Source: Pseudonocardia oroxyli (GTDB lineage: Bacteria > Actinomycetota > Actinomycetes > Mycobacteriales > Pseudonocardiaceae). From it: a stretch of DNA of 64,000 nt. Where the stretch lies: contig NZ_FNBE01000010.1 of assembly GCF_900102195.1 (NCBI RefSeq), positions 124,001 through 188,000 on the forward strand. Direction: 5' to 3'. This document shows, piece by piece, positions 50,782 to 60,468 of this stretch. Numbering within the stretch: position 1 is the stretch's first letter; each line of letters opens with the position of its first letter. The position numbers and the translations under genes are program-made. The notes under the pieces were generated by a model that ran no database searches, was not told the origin of the DNA, and saw nothing but the letters and a program-made list of their open reading frames with translations.

Positions 50782-53154
50782 TCAGCCCTCGTCCCCGCCC
50801 TCACCCGGCGGCGGGGCGCCCTCGCCGCCCTCCGGCGGGGCACCTTCACCGGGCGGCGCGGGCGCGGGCGGGACGGTGCCGCTGCTGACCTGCAGCACGA
50901 TCTGCTCACCGGGCAGGGCGGTGCCGCGCGGGCTCTGCCCCACGACCGTGCCCGCGGGGGCGTTGTTGTCCACGGTGCGGCTGCCCACCTGCCAGCCCGC
51001 CCGCTGCAGGACGGCGCGGGCGTCGTTCTCGCCGCGACCCACGACGTCCGGCACCCGGGTCTCGGCGCCGCCGGTCAGGTACCGGTCCTCGGCGGGCGGC
51101 AGCGGCAGCACCGGCGTGCCCTCGACCATCGGGGTGACGGCGCCGTACCAGGTCTCGGCGGGCGTCTTGCCGCCGAAGATGTTGCCGCTGCGGCAGGCGA
51201 AGGGCGCGCCCGCGCCGTCGCACAGCTCGCGCGGCGAGTTCGAGTTGTCGAAGGTGATCACGGCGCCGGACAGGTTCGGCAGGAACCCGACGAAGGCCGC
51301 CGACTTGTGCTGCTGGGTCGTCCCCGTCTTGCCGCCCATCGGCCGGTTCCACCCGACCTGGCGGGCCGCGCTCGCCGAGGTCCCCGAGATGTCGTCCTTG
51401 GACAGCCCGTGGAACAGGGTGTTCGCCAGGCCCGGCTCCACGACCTGCTCGCAGGGGGCATCGGTGATCGCGACCGGCTGCCCGGCGGCGTCGGTGATCG
51501 ACTCGATGGGGCTCGGCGGGCACCACACGCCGGAGCTGGCGATGGTCGCCCCGACGTTGGCCAGCTCGAGCACGGACGTCGGCGAGACACCCAGGGTGAA
51601 CGACGCCTGCCGCTGCTCCTTGGTGACCTGCGCGATCGACTTGTCCGTGCGCCGCCCGGTGCCCGGGTCGACGAACGGGGTCGTGGCCAGGGACTTCATC
51701 CCGAGGCGGACGGCCATGTCCACGACGTCCGGCACGCCGGTGAACTCCTCGAGCTTGATGAAGGCGGTGTTCGGGGAGGTGGCGAGCGCGTCCTGCAGGC
51801 TCATCCGCTCCGCGTAGGTGCCCGCGTTCTGGACGGGGATCGGGCGGCCGCCGCCGTCGAGGTAGATCGGCGACGCGTAGCCCGACGGCGGCACGGACAT
51901 CTGGTAGTTGATGCCCAGCCCCTTCTCCATGGCCGTGGCCGCCGTGAAGATCTTGTACGTGGAGCCGGCGCCGAGGTTGACCGGCTCGTAGGGCAGTCCG
52001 TAGCTCGTCTCGAGGGCCTCCGCGTTCAGCCCGTAGGTGCGGCTCGACGCCATGGCGAGCACGCGGTGCTTCTCCCGACCGGGCTCGACCAGCGACATCA
52101 CGTTGGCGACGTTCGGCTGGGTCGGGGGGACCTCGCCGTCGAGCGAGGCCTTCATCAACGTCAGCTTCTGGCGGTCCAGGGTCGTCTTGATGGTGTAGCC
52201 GCCGCGCGCCACCTGCTCCTGGCTGAAGCCGTGCTCGGCCAGGTAGGTGGACACGTACTTGCAGAAGAACCCGGCGTCCCCCGCCCCGATGCAGCCGTTC
52301 GGCCGGGTGTTGAGCGGCGACGCGACGCCCAGCGGCTCCGCGATGGCGGCCCGGGCCTGCTGCTCGTTGATCATGCGCTGTTCGAACATCTGGCTGATGA
52401 CGAGGTTGCGCCGGTCGAGCGCGGCCTGCGGGTTGGTGACCGGGTCGGTCGCGGAGATGTTCCGGACCATGCCCGCGAGCAGCGCGGACTGCGCGACGGT
52501 GAGGTCCTTGGCCTGCACCCCGAAGTAGGTGCGGGCCGCGCTCTCGATGCCGTACGCGCCGTTGCCCCAGAAGACGATGTTGAGGTAGCGCGCGAGGATC
52601 TCGTCCTTCGGCAGCTGACGCTCGAGCTGCAGCGCGACGCGGGCCTCGCGCAGCTTGCGGGCCGGGGTCTGCTCGGTGGCCTTGAGCCGCTCCGCGTCGG
52701 TCTTGGCCTCGACGTAGAGGGTGTAGTTCTTGACGTACTGCTGGGTCAGCGTCGACGCGCCCTGCACGACGTCACCGGACGCCGAGTTCGCGATGACCGC
52801 GCGGATCGTGCCCTGCCAGTCCACGCCCTGGTGCTCGTAGAAGCGACGGTCCTCGATGGCGACCATCGCGCCCTTCATCGCCTCCGAGATCTGCCCGGCG
52901 CCCACCTGCTGCCGGTTCTGATCGAAGATCCAGGCGACCGGCAGGCCCTGGTTGTCGGTGAGCGTGGTGGTCAGCGGCAGGCCGCCCTCGACGAGGCTGC
53001 TCGACGTGGAGTTCACGCTGTCGCCCGCGTCGTTGCTGATCAGCCCGACCCCGGCCGCGAAGGGGAACGCCATTCCCGCCGTGACCACTCCGGCGAGCAC
53101 GCACAGGCCGAGGAGTAGGGCGATCGGCCGAGCGAGACGACGCGGAGGAGCCAC
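50782..53154 (-). CDS. ponA2: Bifunctional penicillin-binding protein with PASTA domain (PonA2-like)
   Basis: A 790-aa class A penicillin-binding protein. One N-terminal membrane helix (PIALLLGLCVLAGVVTAGMA) is followed by a GT51 glycosyltransferase (MVAIEDRRFYEHQGVDW, QGASTLTQQYVKN, RYLNIVFWGNGAYGIESAA). The transpeptidase has SxxK in GAGSTYKIF, SPN in LATSPNTAF and KTGT in GGKTGTTQQ. One PASTA-like domain (VPDVVGRGENDARAVLQRAG) and a Pro/Gly/Glu-rich tail end it. It builds and cross-links peptidoglycan. Its divergent neighbour is whiB4-like, as in Mycobacterium (Rv3682/Rv3681c). Confidence 0.93.
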   Translation of the reverse strand: MAPPRRLARPIALLLGLCVLAGVVTAGMAFPFAAGVGLISNDAGDSVNSTSSSLVEGGLPLTTTLTDNQGLPVAWIFDQNRQQVGAGQISEAMKGAMVAIEDRRFYEHQGVDWQGTIRAVIANSASGDVVQGASTLTQQYVKNYTLYVEAKTDAERLKATEQTPARKLREARVALQLERQLPKDEILARYLNIVFWGNGAYGIESAARTYFGVQAKDLTVAQSALLAGMVRNISATDPVTNPQAALDRRNLVISQMFEQRMINEQQARAAIAEPLGVASPLNTRPNGCIGAGDAGFFCKYVSTYLAEHGFSQEQVARGGYTIKTTLDRQKLTLMKASLDGEVPPTQPNVANVMSLVEPGREKHRVLAMASSRTYGLNAEALETSYGLPYEPVNLGAGSTYKIFTAATAMEKGLGINYQMSVPPSGYASPIYLDGGGRPIPVQNAGTYAERMSLQDALATSPNTAFIKLEEFTGVPDVVDMAVRLGMKSLATTPFVDPGTGRRTDKSIAQVTKEQRQASFTLGVSPTSVLELANVGATIASSGVWCPPSPIESITDAAGQPVAITDAPCEQVVEPGLANTLFHGLSKDDISGTSASAARQVGWNRPMGGKTGTTQQHKSAAFVGFLPNLSGAVITFDNSNSPRELCDGAGAPFACRSGNIFGGKTPAETWYGAVTPMVEGTPVLPLPPAEDRYLTGGAETRVPDVVGRGENDARAVLQRAGWQVGSRTVDNNAPAGTVVGQSPRGTALPGEQIVLQVSSGTVPPAPAPPGEGAPPEGGEGAPPPGEGGDEG

Positions 53155-53317
53155 AGAGGGGAGGGTACCGACCCGAACGTGAAGCTCGGGTGGTTCGTCG
53201 GCGGTGTCGCAAGTTGAGTAGTTCTGCGTGCTGTCGGCGGGAACCGGACGCTCGCAGAATCCGTCTCAGATGCCGAACGCGGGCCGCCCCCGGCCCGCCG
53301 TGCCGAGGAGACGACCG

Positions 53318-53626
53318 GTGACCACCGCCCTGACCAGCTGGAACTGGCGTGTCGCGGCCCGCTGCCGCACGACCGATGCCGAGGGGTTGTTCGTGCGTGG
53401 CGCGCAGCAGCGGGACGCGCGGGGTTTCTGCCGCGCCTGCCCCGTCCGCACCGAGTGCCTGGCCCACGCGCTCGACGAGGGCGTCGAGTTCGGGATCTGG
53501 GGCGGCACCACCGAGCGGGAGCGCCGCGCGCTGCTGCGCTCCCGCCCGGACGTCGAGAGCTGGGCGGACCTGCTGGGCGCGGCCCGGCAGGCCTTCTACG
53601 AGAACGAGGGGCGTGCGGCCGGGTGA
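53318..53626 (+). CDS. whiB4: WhiB-family regulator (WhiB4-like)
   Basis: A 102-aa protein from the GTG at 53318 (VTTALTSWNWRVAARC), with GAGGAG upstream. The four cysteines that bind the 4Fe-4S cluster lie in RCRTTD, FCRACPVRTEC, and the G(I/V)WGG turn in FGIWGGTTERERRALL is intact. The start SWNWRVAA and its place beside ponA2 and the ArsA-like pair match mycobacterial WhiB4, a redox-responsive regulator. Confidence 0.9.
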   Translation: MTTALTSWNWRVAARCRTTDAEGLFVRGAQQRDARGFCRACPVRTECLAHALDEGVEFGIWGGTTERERRALLRSRPDVESWADLLGAARQAFYENEGRAAG

Positions 53627-53765
53627 GTAGATCGCCCGCGAGAGATGAGTGGGCGTCACCCATGTGTCCGGGGCCGCCCGGCGGGACCCTTCTCCTGGCA
53701 CCGATGAATCAGGGACCGACTCCCGGTCTCCCCATCAGTGACCCAGACCACACAGGAGGCCCGCG

Positions 53766-53954
53766 ATGTTCACCCCGATCTGCTGCCCCGGCTGTACCGC
53801 CATCGTCATCGTCCCCGACTTCAGCGCCGACTTCGCGGCCCTGGGCAGGCACTGCCCGTGCTGCGGCATCGACGTCAACGAGGCCCGCCACGCCGAGCTC
53901 GTCCCCGTCCCGGCGAGACTCTCAGCGGAGGGAGCGGACGGATCCCGCCGATGA
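53766..53954 (+). CDS. Small zinc-ribbon protein
   Basis: A 62-aa protein with an excellent ribosome binding site (AGGAGG) before the ATG. It has ICCPGC near the N-terminus and HCPCCG about 25 residues later, a CxxC pair suited to zinc. Its 3' end overlaps the convergent ATPase gene by 33 nt. The function is unknown. Confidence 0.7.
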   Translation: MFTPICCPGCTAIVIVPDFSADFAALGRHCPCCGIDVNEARHAELVPVPARLSAEGADGSRR

Positions 53955-55043
53955 CGCGGGCGGGTCCTGGACCGCCAACCGCTCGCCGACGGTGCGCAGG
54001 CCGTCCAGGTCGGCGATGTCGCCCGCCACCGCGGGCACCCGAACCACCGGGACGGACGGGTGGGCGCCCGTGAACCGGGCGAGCAGCCGCTCCTCCCGGT
54101 CGGCGAGGTCGACCCGGTCCGCGTGCAGCCGCAACACGGCGCTCGCGAGCCGCGAGGACCCCGCGTTCTCCGCCGCCGTCCGGGCGCGCGCCGCCGACAG
54201 CGGGGCGAGGACCGGGTGGGTGCGGTTGAGCACCAGCCCGGCCAGCGGCATCCCCTCGCTGCCGAGCCGGTCCACGAAGTAGGCGGCCTCGCGCAGGGCG
54301 TCCGGTTCGGGGGCCGCGACCACGAGGAACGCCGTCCCGTCCGACCGCAACAGCTCGTAGGTCGTCGTCGCCCGCTCGCGGAAGCCGCCGAACATGGTGT
54401 CGAAGGCCGCGACGAACGCCGACGCGTCGGTGAGCAGCTGGCCGCCGACGATCGTCGAGACCGCCTTGGTGAACAGGCCGAAGCCGGCGCCGACGACCTT
54501 GCGCAGCCCCTTGCCGCCCGCCCGCGCGGGCGCGGACAGCAGCCGGATCATGCGTCCGTCGAGGAAGCGGGACATCCGCTGGGGGGCGTCGAGGAAGTCC
54601 AGCGCGGAGCGGGACGGCGGGGTGTCGACGACGATCAGGTCCCACTCGCCGCGCGCGTGCAGCTGCCCCAGCTTCTCCATCGCCATGTACTCCTGCGTTC
54701 CGGAGAACGAGCTGGAGACGGTCTGGTAGAAGGGGTTCGCGATGATCTTCGCGGCCCGTTCGGGGGTGCTGTGCGCCTGCACCATCTCGTCGAAGGTGCG
54801 GCGCATGTCCAGCATCATCGCGTCGAGCGAGCCCGCGGCCGAGGCGGGTTCGTTGGACAGCTCGTCGAGCCCCAGCGCCTGGGCCAGCCGACGGGCGGGG
54901 TCGATGGTCAGCACGACCACCCGGCGCCCGCGCTCGGCGGCCCGCAGCGCCAGCGCCGCCGAGGTGGTGGTCTTGCCCACTCCGCCCGACCCGCAGCAGA
55001 CGACGATGCGGATCGCCGGGTCGTCGAGCATCTCGTCAATCAC
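53922..55043 (-). CDS. ArsA/GET3-family ATPase, second subunit (Rv3680-like)
   Basis: A 373-aa protein with the deviant Walker [18 protein letters not shown] near the N-terminus, [14 protein letters not shown] (switch-like), [17 protein letters not shown] (A-motif of the family) and a RTHPVL segment. It forms a pair with the ATPase encoded just upstream, with 8-nt gene overlap. In Mycobacterium the pair (Rv3679/Rv3680) has been linked to protection from certain small-molecule stresses; the exact role here is inference. Confidence 0.9.
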   Translation of the reverse strand: MIDEMLDDPAIRIVVCCGSGGVGKTTTSAALALRAAERGRRVVVLTIDPARRLAQALGLDELSNEPASAAGSLDAMMLDMRRTFDEMVQAHSTPERAAKIIANPFYQTVSSSFSGTQEYMAMEKLGQLHARGEWDLIVVDTPPSRSALDFLDAPQRMSRFLDGRMIRLLSAPARAGGKGLRKVVGAGFGLFTKAVSTIVGGQLLTDASAFVAAFDTMFGGFRERATTTYELLRSDGTAFLVVAAPEPDALREAAYFVDRLGSEGMPLAGLVLNRTHPVLAPLSAARARTAAENAGSSRLASAVLRLHADRVDLADREERLLARFTGAHPSVPVVRVPAVAGDIADLDGLRTVGERLAVQDPPASSAGSVRSLR

Positions 55044-56016
55044 GCGTGATCAGCTCCGCCAGCTCGTAGAGCCCGCCCAGGTCCACCCCGGCGAGGAGCT
55101 GGGGCAGCTCCACCCGCGGGACGTCCGCCCGCGCGGCGAGCCGCTCGCCCGCCGCCGTCTCCGCGGCCACCCGCACGGCGTGCTCGACGGTCTCGGCCAC
55201 CAGCCCGTCGAGCACCTCGTCGGTGAGGTCGAGACCGGCGGCGACCAGCCCGGTCCGGATCCGGCCCGCGTCCACCCGGCCGCTGGCCGCCGAGGCCACG
55301 GACCGGTCCGGCAGCCACTGCTCCCGCACCCGGTTCACGATCACCGAGCCGACCGGCAGGTTGGCGGCGCGCAGCTCGCGGATGGCGTCGAGCGTCTCGG
55401 TGACGGGCAGGTCCTCGAGCAGCGTGACCAGGTGGACGGCGGTGCGCGGCGAGTGCAGCAGCGCGACCACCCCCTCGGCCTGGCTGTGGATCGGGCCGGT
55501 GCGCGCCAGCTCGGCCATCGCCTTCGTGACGTCCAGGAACGTGACCAGCCTGCCGGTGGGCGGCGCGTCGAGCACCACGGCGTCGTACACCGGCCTGCCG
55601 TTCTCCGTGCGCGCCACGCACTCCTTCACCTTGCCGGTGAGCAGCACGTCCCGCAGGCCGGGCGCGAGCGTGGTGGCGAACTCGACCGCACCCATCCGCT
55701 TCAGCGTCCGGCCCGCCATGCCGAGCTTGTAGAACATCTCGAAGTACTCCAGCAGGGCGGCCTCGGCGTCCACGGCCAACGCGCGGACCTCGCCGCCCCC
55801 GGGCGCGACGGCGATCCGGCGCTCCTCGTAGGGCAGCGGCGCGGTGTCGAACACCTGGGCGATGCCCTGGCGGCCCTCCACCTCGACGAGCAGGGTGCGC
55901 CTGCCGTTCGAGGCGAGCGCCAGGGCGAGCGCGGCGGCGACCGTCGTCTTGCCGGTGCCACCCTTGCCGGAGACCACGTGCAGACGAGCCGCCCACGGAT
56001 CAGCGGGAGCACTCAC
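55036..56016 (-). CDS. ArsA/GET3-family ATPase, first subunit (Rv3679-like)
   Basis: A 326-aa protein from the GTG at 56016 ([20 protein letters not shown]). It has the Walker [48 protein letters not shown] and [11 protein letters not shown]. It is the first gene of the ATPase pair and is divergent from the DUF4177-RidA operon, the same order as in mycobacteria. Confidence 0.9.
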   Translation of the reverse strand: MSAPADPWAARLHVVSGKGGTGKTTVAAALALALASNGRRTLLVEVEGRQGIAQVFDTAPLPYEERRIAVAPGGGEVRALAVDAEAALLEYFEMFYKLGMAGRTLKRMGAVEFATTLAPGLRDVLLTGKVKECVARTENGRPVYDAVVLDAPPTGRLVTFLDVTKAMAELARTGPIHSQAEGVVALLHSPRTAVHLVTLLEDLPVTETLDAIRELRAANLPVGSVIVNRVREQWLPDRSVASAASGRVDAGRIRTGLVAAGLDLTDEVLDGLVAETVEHAVRVAAETAAGERLAARADVPRVELPQLLAGVDLGGLYELAELITRD

Positions 56017-56126
56017 GAGACGAAGCGTAGGCGCCGCCCCGGCCGACCGCGCGCAGGCGGCCACTCGCCGCACATCCCGCCCACCGACCCCGTACCGGGT
56101 GACGGGCCCCGGTTACTGTGCGACGC

Positions 56127-56294
56127 ATGAGCGACCTGGTCAGGTGGGAGTACCTGAACGCCCCCCTGCTGATCCACAACACCAAGGCGATCCTGGACAA
56201 CTTCGGCCGCGACGGCTGGGAGCTGGTCTCGGTCGTCCCCGGCGCCACGCCCGAGAACCTGATCGCCTTCTTCAAGCGGCCGGTGCAGTCGTGA
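56127..56294 (+). CDS. DUF4177-family small protein
   Basis: A 55-aa protein, MSDLVRWEYLNAPLLIHN, then ILDNFGRDGWELVSVVPG and AFFKRPVQS. The W-E-Y start and DGWELVSV core are typical of DUF4177. Its TGA overlaps the GTG of the RidA gene (GTGA, 56291-56294). The same small gene precedes RidA in mycobacteria (Rv3678A). Confidence 0.85.
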   Translation: MSDLVRWEYLNAPLLIHNTKAILDNFGRDGWELVSVVPGATPENLIAFFKRPVQS

Positions 56295-56752
56295 CCACCC
56301 CCTCGCAGCGCCTGGCCGAGCTGGGCCTCACCCTGCCCGCCGTCGCGGCGCCCGCCGGGTCCTACATCCCGGCGAAGGCCACCGGGTCGCTGGTGTTCAC
56401 GGCGGGCCAGGTGCCGTTCGTCGACGGGAAGCTCCCTCAGACCGGCAAGGTCGGTGCGGACGTGACCGCCGACGAGGCTGCGGAGCTCGCCCGGATCTGC
56501 GCGCTCAACGCGCTGGCGGCGATCGATGCGCTGGTGGGGATCGACAACGTCAAGGGCGTCGTCAAGGTCGTCGGGTTCGTGGCCTCCGCGCCCGGGTTCG
56601 GCGGTCAGCCCGGCGTGGTCAACGGTGCGTCGAACCTGCTGGCCGAGGTCTTCGGGGACGCGGGCCGGCACGCCCGCTCCGCGGTGGGCGTGGCGGAGCT
56701 GCCGCTCGACGCCCCCGTCGAGGTCGAGCTGATCGTCGAGGTCGGGTCCTAG
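56291..56752 (+). CDS. RidA-family protein (Rv3678c-like)
   Basis: A 153-aa protein from the GTG at 56291. It has SLVFTAGQVPFVDGKLPQTG, then ALNALAAIDALVGIDNVKGV and GVAELPLDAPVEVELIVEV, the usual strand-helix pattern of RidA/YjgF. The family Arg that binds the substrate carboxylate may be the one in GRHARSAVGVAELP. RidA proteins hydrolyse reactive enamine/imine intermediates; this longer actinobacterial subgroup may have another substrate. Confidence 0.88.
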   Translation: MTTPSQRLAELGLTLPAVAAPAGSYIPAKATGSLVFTAGQVPFVDGKLPQTGKVGADVTADEAAELARICALNALAAIDALVGIDNVKGVVKVVGFVASAPGFGGQPGVVNGASNLLAEVFGDAGRHARSAVGVAELPLDAPVEVELIVEVGS

Positions 56753-57309
56753 TGGACACCGCGGCGGCACACGAACTGCTCCTCCGGCTGGCCGGTCGGC
56801 TGCCGGACGACGTGTCGTGGCGACTCCGGGACTGGCTGGCGGCGGGCGCCGCGGGGCCGGTCGGGTCGCTGCTGCCGCGGGCCCTGCTGCGCAACCGGAT
56901 CGGCGTGACCGACCACGAGCGCGAGCTGCTGGCCGCGACCAGCTTGTCGCGACTGGTGGACGCCGTCCTCCCGGGGGTCGAGCCGCCAGCCCCCTCGTTC
57001 GCCGCGGGCCCCGAGATCCCCGATCTCGCCGTGCTGACGGCGATGGCGGTCGTCGCCGGGCGCGCCGAGGAGCTGCGGGACGCGCGGCGCGGAACCCAGC
57101 GGGTCCTGGTCGTGACCGGCGCGGACCGCGCCTGGGAGCTGACCGGCACCCTGCAGCGGCTGCTGCGCGTGCACGGCGACCGCACCCCCTGCGTCGAGGT
57201 GCTCCCCACGGACCTCGAGCCGCCCGCCTACCACCAGGCCGCCATCGTCGGGTCCCGTCCGGTGTGGACGGCCCCGGCGCGATCCGGCGTGCCGGTCCCC
57301 ACGAACTGA
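56752..57309 (+). CDS. Hypothetical protein
   Basis: A 185-aa protein starting at a GTG that overlaps the RidA TAG. It is helical with a start HELLLRLAGRLPDDVSWRLR and ends in a short beta-like region (RVLVVTGADRAWELTGTLQ). Its first residues resemble those of the next gene product (LLLSLAGRVDDDLLA), and both end their folded part with a P-AY-QxAA pattern. The two are probably distant paralogues that act together. Confidence 0.7.
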   Translation: MDTAAAHELLLRLAGRLPDDVSWRLRDWLAAGAAGPVGSLLPRALLRNRIGVTDHERELLAATSLSRLVDAVLPGVEPPAPSFAAGPEIPDLAVLTAMAVVAGRAEELRDARRGTQRVLVVTGADRAWELTGTLQRLLRVHGDRTPCVEVLPTDLEPPAYHQAAIVGSRPVWTAPARSGVPVPTN

Positions 57310-57321
57310 GGAGGGCCCGCG

Positions 57322-60288
57322 ATGGCCCACACCCACTCACTGCTGCTGTCCCTCGCAGGCCGGGTCGACGACGACCTCCTCGCCACCGCGCGCGAGCTCG
57401 TCGCCGTGGGCGAGGAGCCGCAGGCGCTGGAGATCCTGGTCGCGACGCTGATCGCCGACCGCACCCCGCTGCCCGCAGGTGTGCGGGCGCAGGTGGTGGA
57501 GCTCGCCGCGGGCCTCGACGTGGACGCCACGGAGCTGGCCCCGGAGGGCGAGGGCCGGGTCCACGTCTTCGGGCCCGGGCCGCAGACGCGGCTGCCGGAG
57601 CTGGTCGCCGCCGCCGCGCCCGCAGGCTCGACGGCGCTGCTGACCTGGCGAAACACGCCGGCGGGGGGCGCGCCCGGGCCGGTGCCGCACCCCGTGGTGC
57701 TGGTGGAGCTCGGCGAGGGGTCCTACGCGCCCGAGGTCGTGTCCTACCGGCTGGGGGCGCACCTGGCGCGGGCCGGTTTCCCGGCGTCGGTGGAGGCGTA
57801 CACGCCGGCCGACGAGCTGCCCGCCTACCAGCGCGCGGCGCTGGCCGCGGCGGGTGTGCAGCGGCCGAGCCCGGTGCCGCGCGACAGTGGGCCGGCGCCC
57901 CTGGAGGTGCCGCCCATCGCACCGATGTCCGCACCGACGTCCACGCCGCCGACCGCGCCTGCGGAGGCCCTGGTGGATGCGCCGCCGACCGGCCCGGTCG
58001 TCGCGGCGGCCCCGCCCCAGTCCGTCGCGGCCCAGTCCGTCGCGGCCCAGTCCGTCGCAGCCCCGGGTGCGCCCGCGCCCGGCGAGGCGCCCGGAGCCCA
58101 CCGCGGGCGGCCCGACGAGCCCGACTCCCCGTCGTTCGGCGGCCTGCTGACGCACCCGCCCTCCTTCACCACGACACCCGCCGGGCCGCCGGCCGCGGGC
58201 GGCGAGAACGGACTCGTGCCGCTCGTCGGCGTGCCCGGCAACGCGGGTGGGCCCGAGTTCGGCGGACCGGACGCGGCCCGCCCGGGCGGTGCGGCGCTGC
58301 CGCCCAGGCCCGGGTTGCCGCAGCCCGACGGCCTCACCGGGTCGGGTGTGAACCAGCACGGGGCCGACCAGCACGGGGTCGACCAGCACGGGGTCGACCA
58401 GCACGGGGTCGACCAGCACGGGGTCGACCAGCACGGCGTGGGTCAGCACAGCGTGGACCAGCAGGGGGCGGACCAGCACGGCGCCGCTCCGGATCACCGG
58501 GCTCCCGCGCCCGGCACTCACCTCGGCGGGTCCCCGGCCCCGCGCGGCCCCGTCGCCGGGCCTCCGGCCCCGGGCGCGCACGCCGCCGCGCCCCAACCCG
58601 CCGGCGTCGAGGCCCAGGCGCCGGTCCCGCTCGTCGACGGCGAGCGCGGCCCCCGCCCGCCGTTCGCTCCGGGCGAGTCCGCCGAGTCCCGTCCTCTCCG
58701 TCCGGTGCCGCGCCCCTCGCCGGTCGCCCGCACCGAGTCGCGGCTGCCCGAGACCGGGGCCGCGTCTCCGGGCCCCGCGGAGCCGCCCACGGCGCCGTAC
58801 GGCACCGAGCGGTCCCGCCGGTCGGGTCCGTCGCTGAGCGTGGTCCCGCCGGTGCCGGGTCAGGAGGTGTCGCGCGGGCCGCGGCCCGCACCCGTCACCC
58901 GGCCGACCCCGGTCGTCCCCTCCGACGCCGAGCCCACCCCGATGCGCCCCTGGCCGGTCGCGGCGTCGCCGGAGGACCGGGACCCGCCGCTGCTGGCGTC
59001 CATGCACGATCCGTTGAGCGGCCCGCTGCGCGAGCCCCTGCTCGACGCCCAGCTCGACCGGGCCGACACCGGCCCCCTCGCGACCCCGCAGTCGGGTCCC
59101 GACCTCGGCGCGCCCTCGGACCTGTCGCGCTTCGCGGTCCCGTCCCCGCCCGTGGAACCGGACCCCGCCTCCGTGGACGTCGAGCCCGCGGCGGCCGGTG
59201 CGCCCGGTGAGCAGTCGACGGTCCGGCCCCCGGAGCGGTCGTGGACACAGGACTGGGCGTCGGGTGCCTGGGCGATGCCGACCCGCCGTGCGACCCCGGA
59301 GGACGGTGCGGCGAGCCCCGCCGACCCCGCCGGATCCCGGGAGGTCACCGGCCCGGTCCGACCGGACAGCGAGCCGGCGCCCGCCGACGACGAGATCTCC
59401 ACCCACGAGACCGGCGAACCGCAGGACGAGCCCCCGCCGGGCGTCTCGGCCGGCGCCGCCGACTCCACCGAGGCCCCCGAGCCCGACGGCCTCGAGCCGG
59501 CGCGCCGCGAGCCCGCGGACGCCCACCGCGCGGCCGACCTCGATCTCGAGGACCGCGACCCCGCTGAGACCGACGCGGGCGTCGAGGACACCGCCCTCGT
59601 CGCCACCGACCCGACAGCCGGGCCGGACGAGCGGCCCGCGGACGCCGAGCGGGAGCCGGCCGACACCGAGGTCGCCGAGAACAGCGGAACCCCCGAGACC
59701 GCCGAGCACGCCGAGCACGCGGCCGGCACCGGGACCGCGGACACCGACGAGGACCCCAGCGTCGCTGCCGACGACGCGCCCACCGGTCGTCGGGCGGCCG
59801 TCGACGGGCGCCCGACCATCCAGGCGCTGCCGGGCGGACGTCGCCGGGCGCGGCACCGCCCCGAGGACGCCGACCCGTGGGGTTTCGCGGGCGAGGTCGC
59901 CGTCGGCGACGACGGGCTCCCCCCACCCCGCCCGGTCCCGCGGACGATCCCGCGGGTGCGCCGCGCGGCGGGGTCGGATGGCCCCGGCGGCCTCTTCGGC
60001 CCCGGTGAGGTGCCGCCCGCACGGGCGGACGGGCCCTTCGGCACCGGCCCCCGGCCGGGCAACCCCGACGAGGGTCCGGCGGTCCGCTCCGGGAACGGGC
60101 ACGCCCCGGCGCCCGAGAACGGTGCGGACGGCGGGGAGACGGGCATGTCCCGCGCGTTCGACTCGCCGAGCCCCGACTCCCTGGCCTCGCTGTCGAGCCG
60201 GGAGCAGGAGTTGCTGCGCAGGCTGCACCAGGAGCTCGCGGTGCGCGAGGAGCAGCCCGAGCGCCGCCGCAACGGCTCGGAGAACTAG
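57322..60288 (+). CDS. Long disordered protein with folded N-terminal domain
   Basis: A 988-aa protein. Residues 1-175 form a folded, alpha/beta domain related to the preceding gene (SLLLSLAGRVDDDLLATARE, ELPAYQRAALAAAG). The rest is Pro/Ala/Glu/Asp-rich and probably disordered. It includes tandem GVDQH-type repeats at about 345-385. The end (SLSSREQELLRRLHQELAVREE) is a predicted helix that is probably functional. Similar long proteins follow RidA in other Pseudonocardiaceae as far as I recall. The function is unknown. The opposite strand is also open for about 1000 codons, a GC artefact. Confidence 0.75.
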   Translation: MAHTHSLLLSLAGRVDDDLLATARELVAVGEEPQALEILVATLIADRTPLPAGVRAQVVELAAGLDVDATELAPEGEGRVHVFGPGPQTRLPELVAAAAPAGSTALLTWRNTPAGGAPGPVPHPVVLVELGEGSYAPEVVSYRLGAHLARAGFPASVEAYTPADELPAYQRAALAAAGVQRPSPVPRDSGPAPLEVPPIAPMSAPTSTPPTAPAEALVDAPPTGPVVAAAPPQSVAAQSVAAQSVAAPGAPAPGEAPGAHRGRPDEPDSPSFGGLLTHPPSFTTTPAGPPAAGGENGLVPLVGVPGNAGGPEFGGPDAARPGGAALPPRPGLPQPDGLTGSGVNQHGADQHGVDQHGVDQHGVDQHGVDQHGVGQHSVDQQGADQHGAAPDHRAPAPGTHLGGSPAPRGPVAGPPAPGAHAAAPQPAGVEAQAPVPLVDGERGPRPPFAPGESAESRPLRPVPRPSPVARTESRLPETGAASPGPAEPPTAPYGTERSRRSGPSLSVVPPVPGQEVSRGPRPAPVTRPTPVVPSDAEPTPMRPWPVAASPEDRDPPLLASMHDPLSGPLREPLLDAQLDRADTGPLATPQSGPDLGAPSDLSRFAVPSPPVEPDPASVDVEPAAAGAPGEQSTVRPPERSWTQDWASGAWAMPTRRATPEDGAASPADPAGSREVTGPVRPDSEPAPADDEISTHETGEPQDEPPPGVSAGAADSTEAPEPDGLEPARREPADAHRAADLDLEDRDPAETDAGVEDTALVATDPTAGPDERPADAEREPADTEVAENSGTPETAEHAEHAAGTGTADTDEDPSVAADDAPTGRRAAVDGRPTIQALPGGRRRARHRPEDADPWGFAGEVAVGDDGLPPPRPVPRTIPRVRRAAGSDGPGGLFGPGEVPPARADGPFGTGPRPGNPDEGPAVRSGNGHAPAPENGADGGETGMSRAFDSPSPDSLASLSSREQELLRRLHQELAVREEQPERRRNGSEN
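58347..58480 (+). repeat. 15-bp tandem repeat encoding GVDQH units
   Basis: The unit GACCAGCACGGGGTC is repeated about eight to nine times with slight changes at both ends (GADQH, GVGQH, SVDQQ). It lies inside the disordered part of the 988-aa protein and is in frame. The copy number is likely to vary between strains. Confidence 0.75.
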
Positions 60289-60452
60289 TGCCCCGTCCAG
60301 GAACGTTGGGGCCGGAATCGGGGGATCCAGCCGCTCGTGGGCAAGGCGCCGCCCCGGTCTCGTACCGGGCGTACTCGGCCGGGGTGGCAACGCCGCCCAC
60401 GGGTGGCTGGGCCGCCGAGTTCGGTCCTGAACGTTTCTGGACGGGGCACTAG
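60285..60452. mobile_element. 168-bp MITE-like insertion with IS remnant
   Basis: Terminal inverted repeats of 23 bp (60285-60307 and 60430-60452; outer bases CTAGTGCCCCGTCCAG) match at 22 positions. On the minus strand the interior encodes TPAEYARYE, like the C-terminal end of IS3/IS481-type transposases. The insertion supplies the TAG stop of the 988-aa protein gene. A CTAG at both ends may be part of the repeat or a target duplication. Confidence 0.7.
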
Positions 60453-60468
60453 GTCCGCACCAGGTCCC

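Noticed and set aside
58347..58480. CRISPR-like array
   Set aside because: The 15-bp units are contiguous, have no spacers and are in frame inside a coding gene.
57337..60390. A 1017-codon minus-strand frame opposite the disordered protein
   Set aside because: Arg/Gly/Val-rich, no start signal and no family; the plus strand has a ribosome binding site and a folded N-terminal domain.
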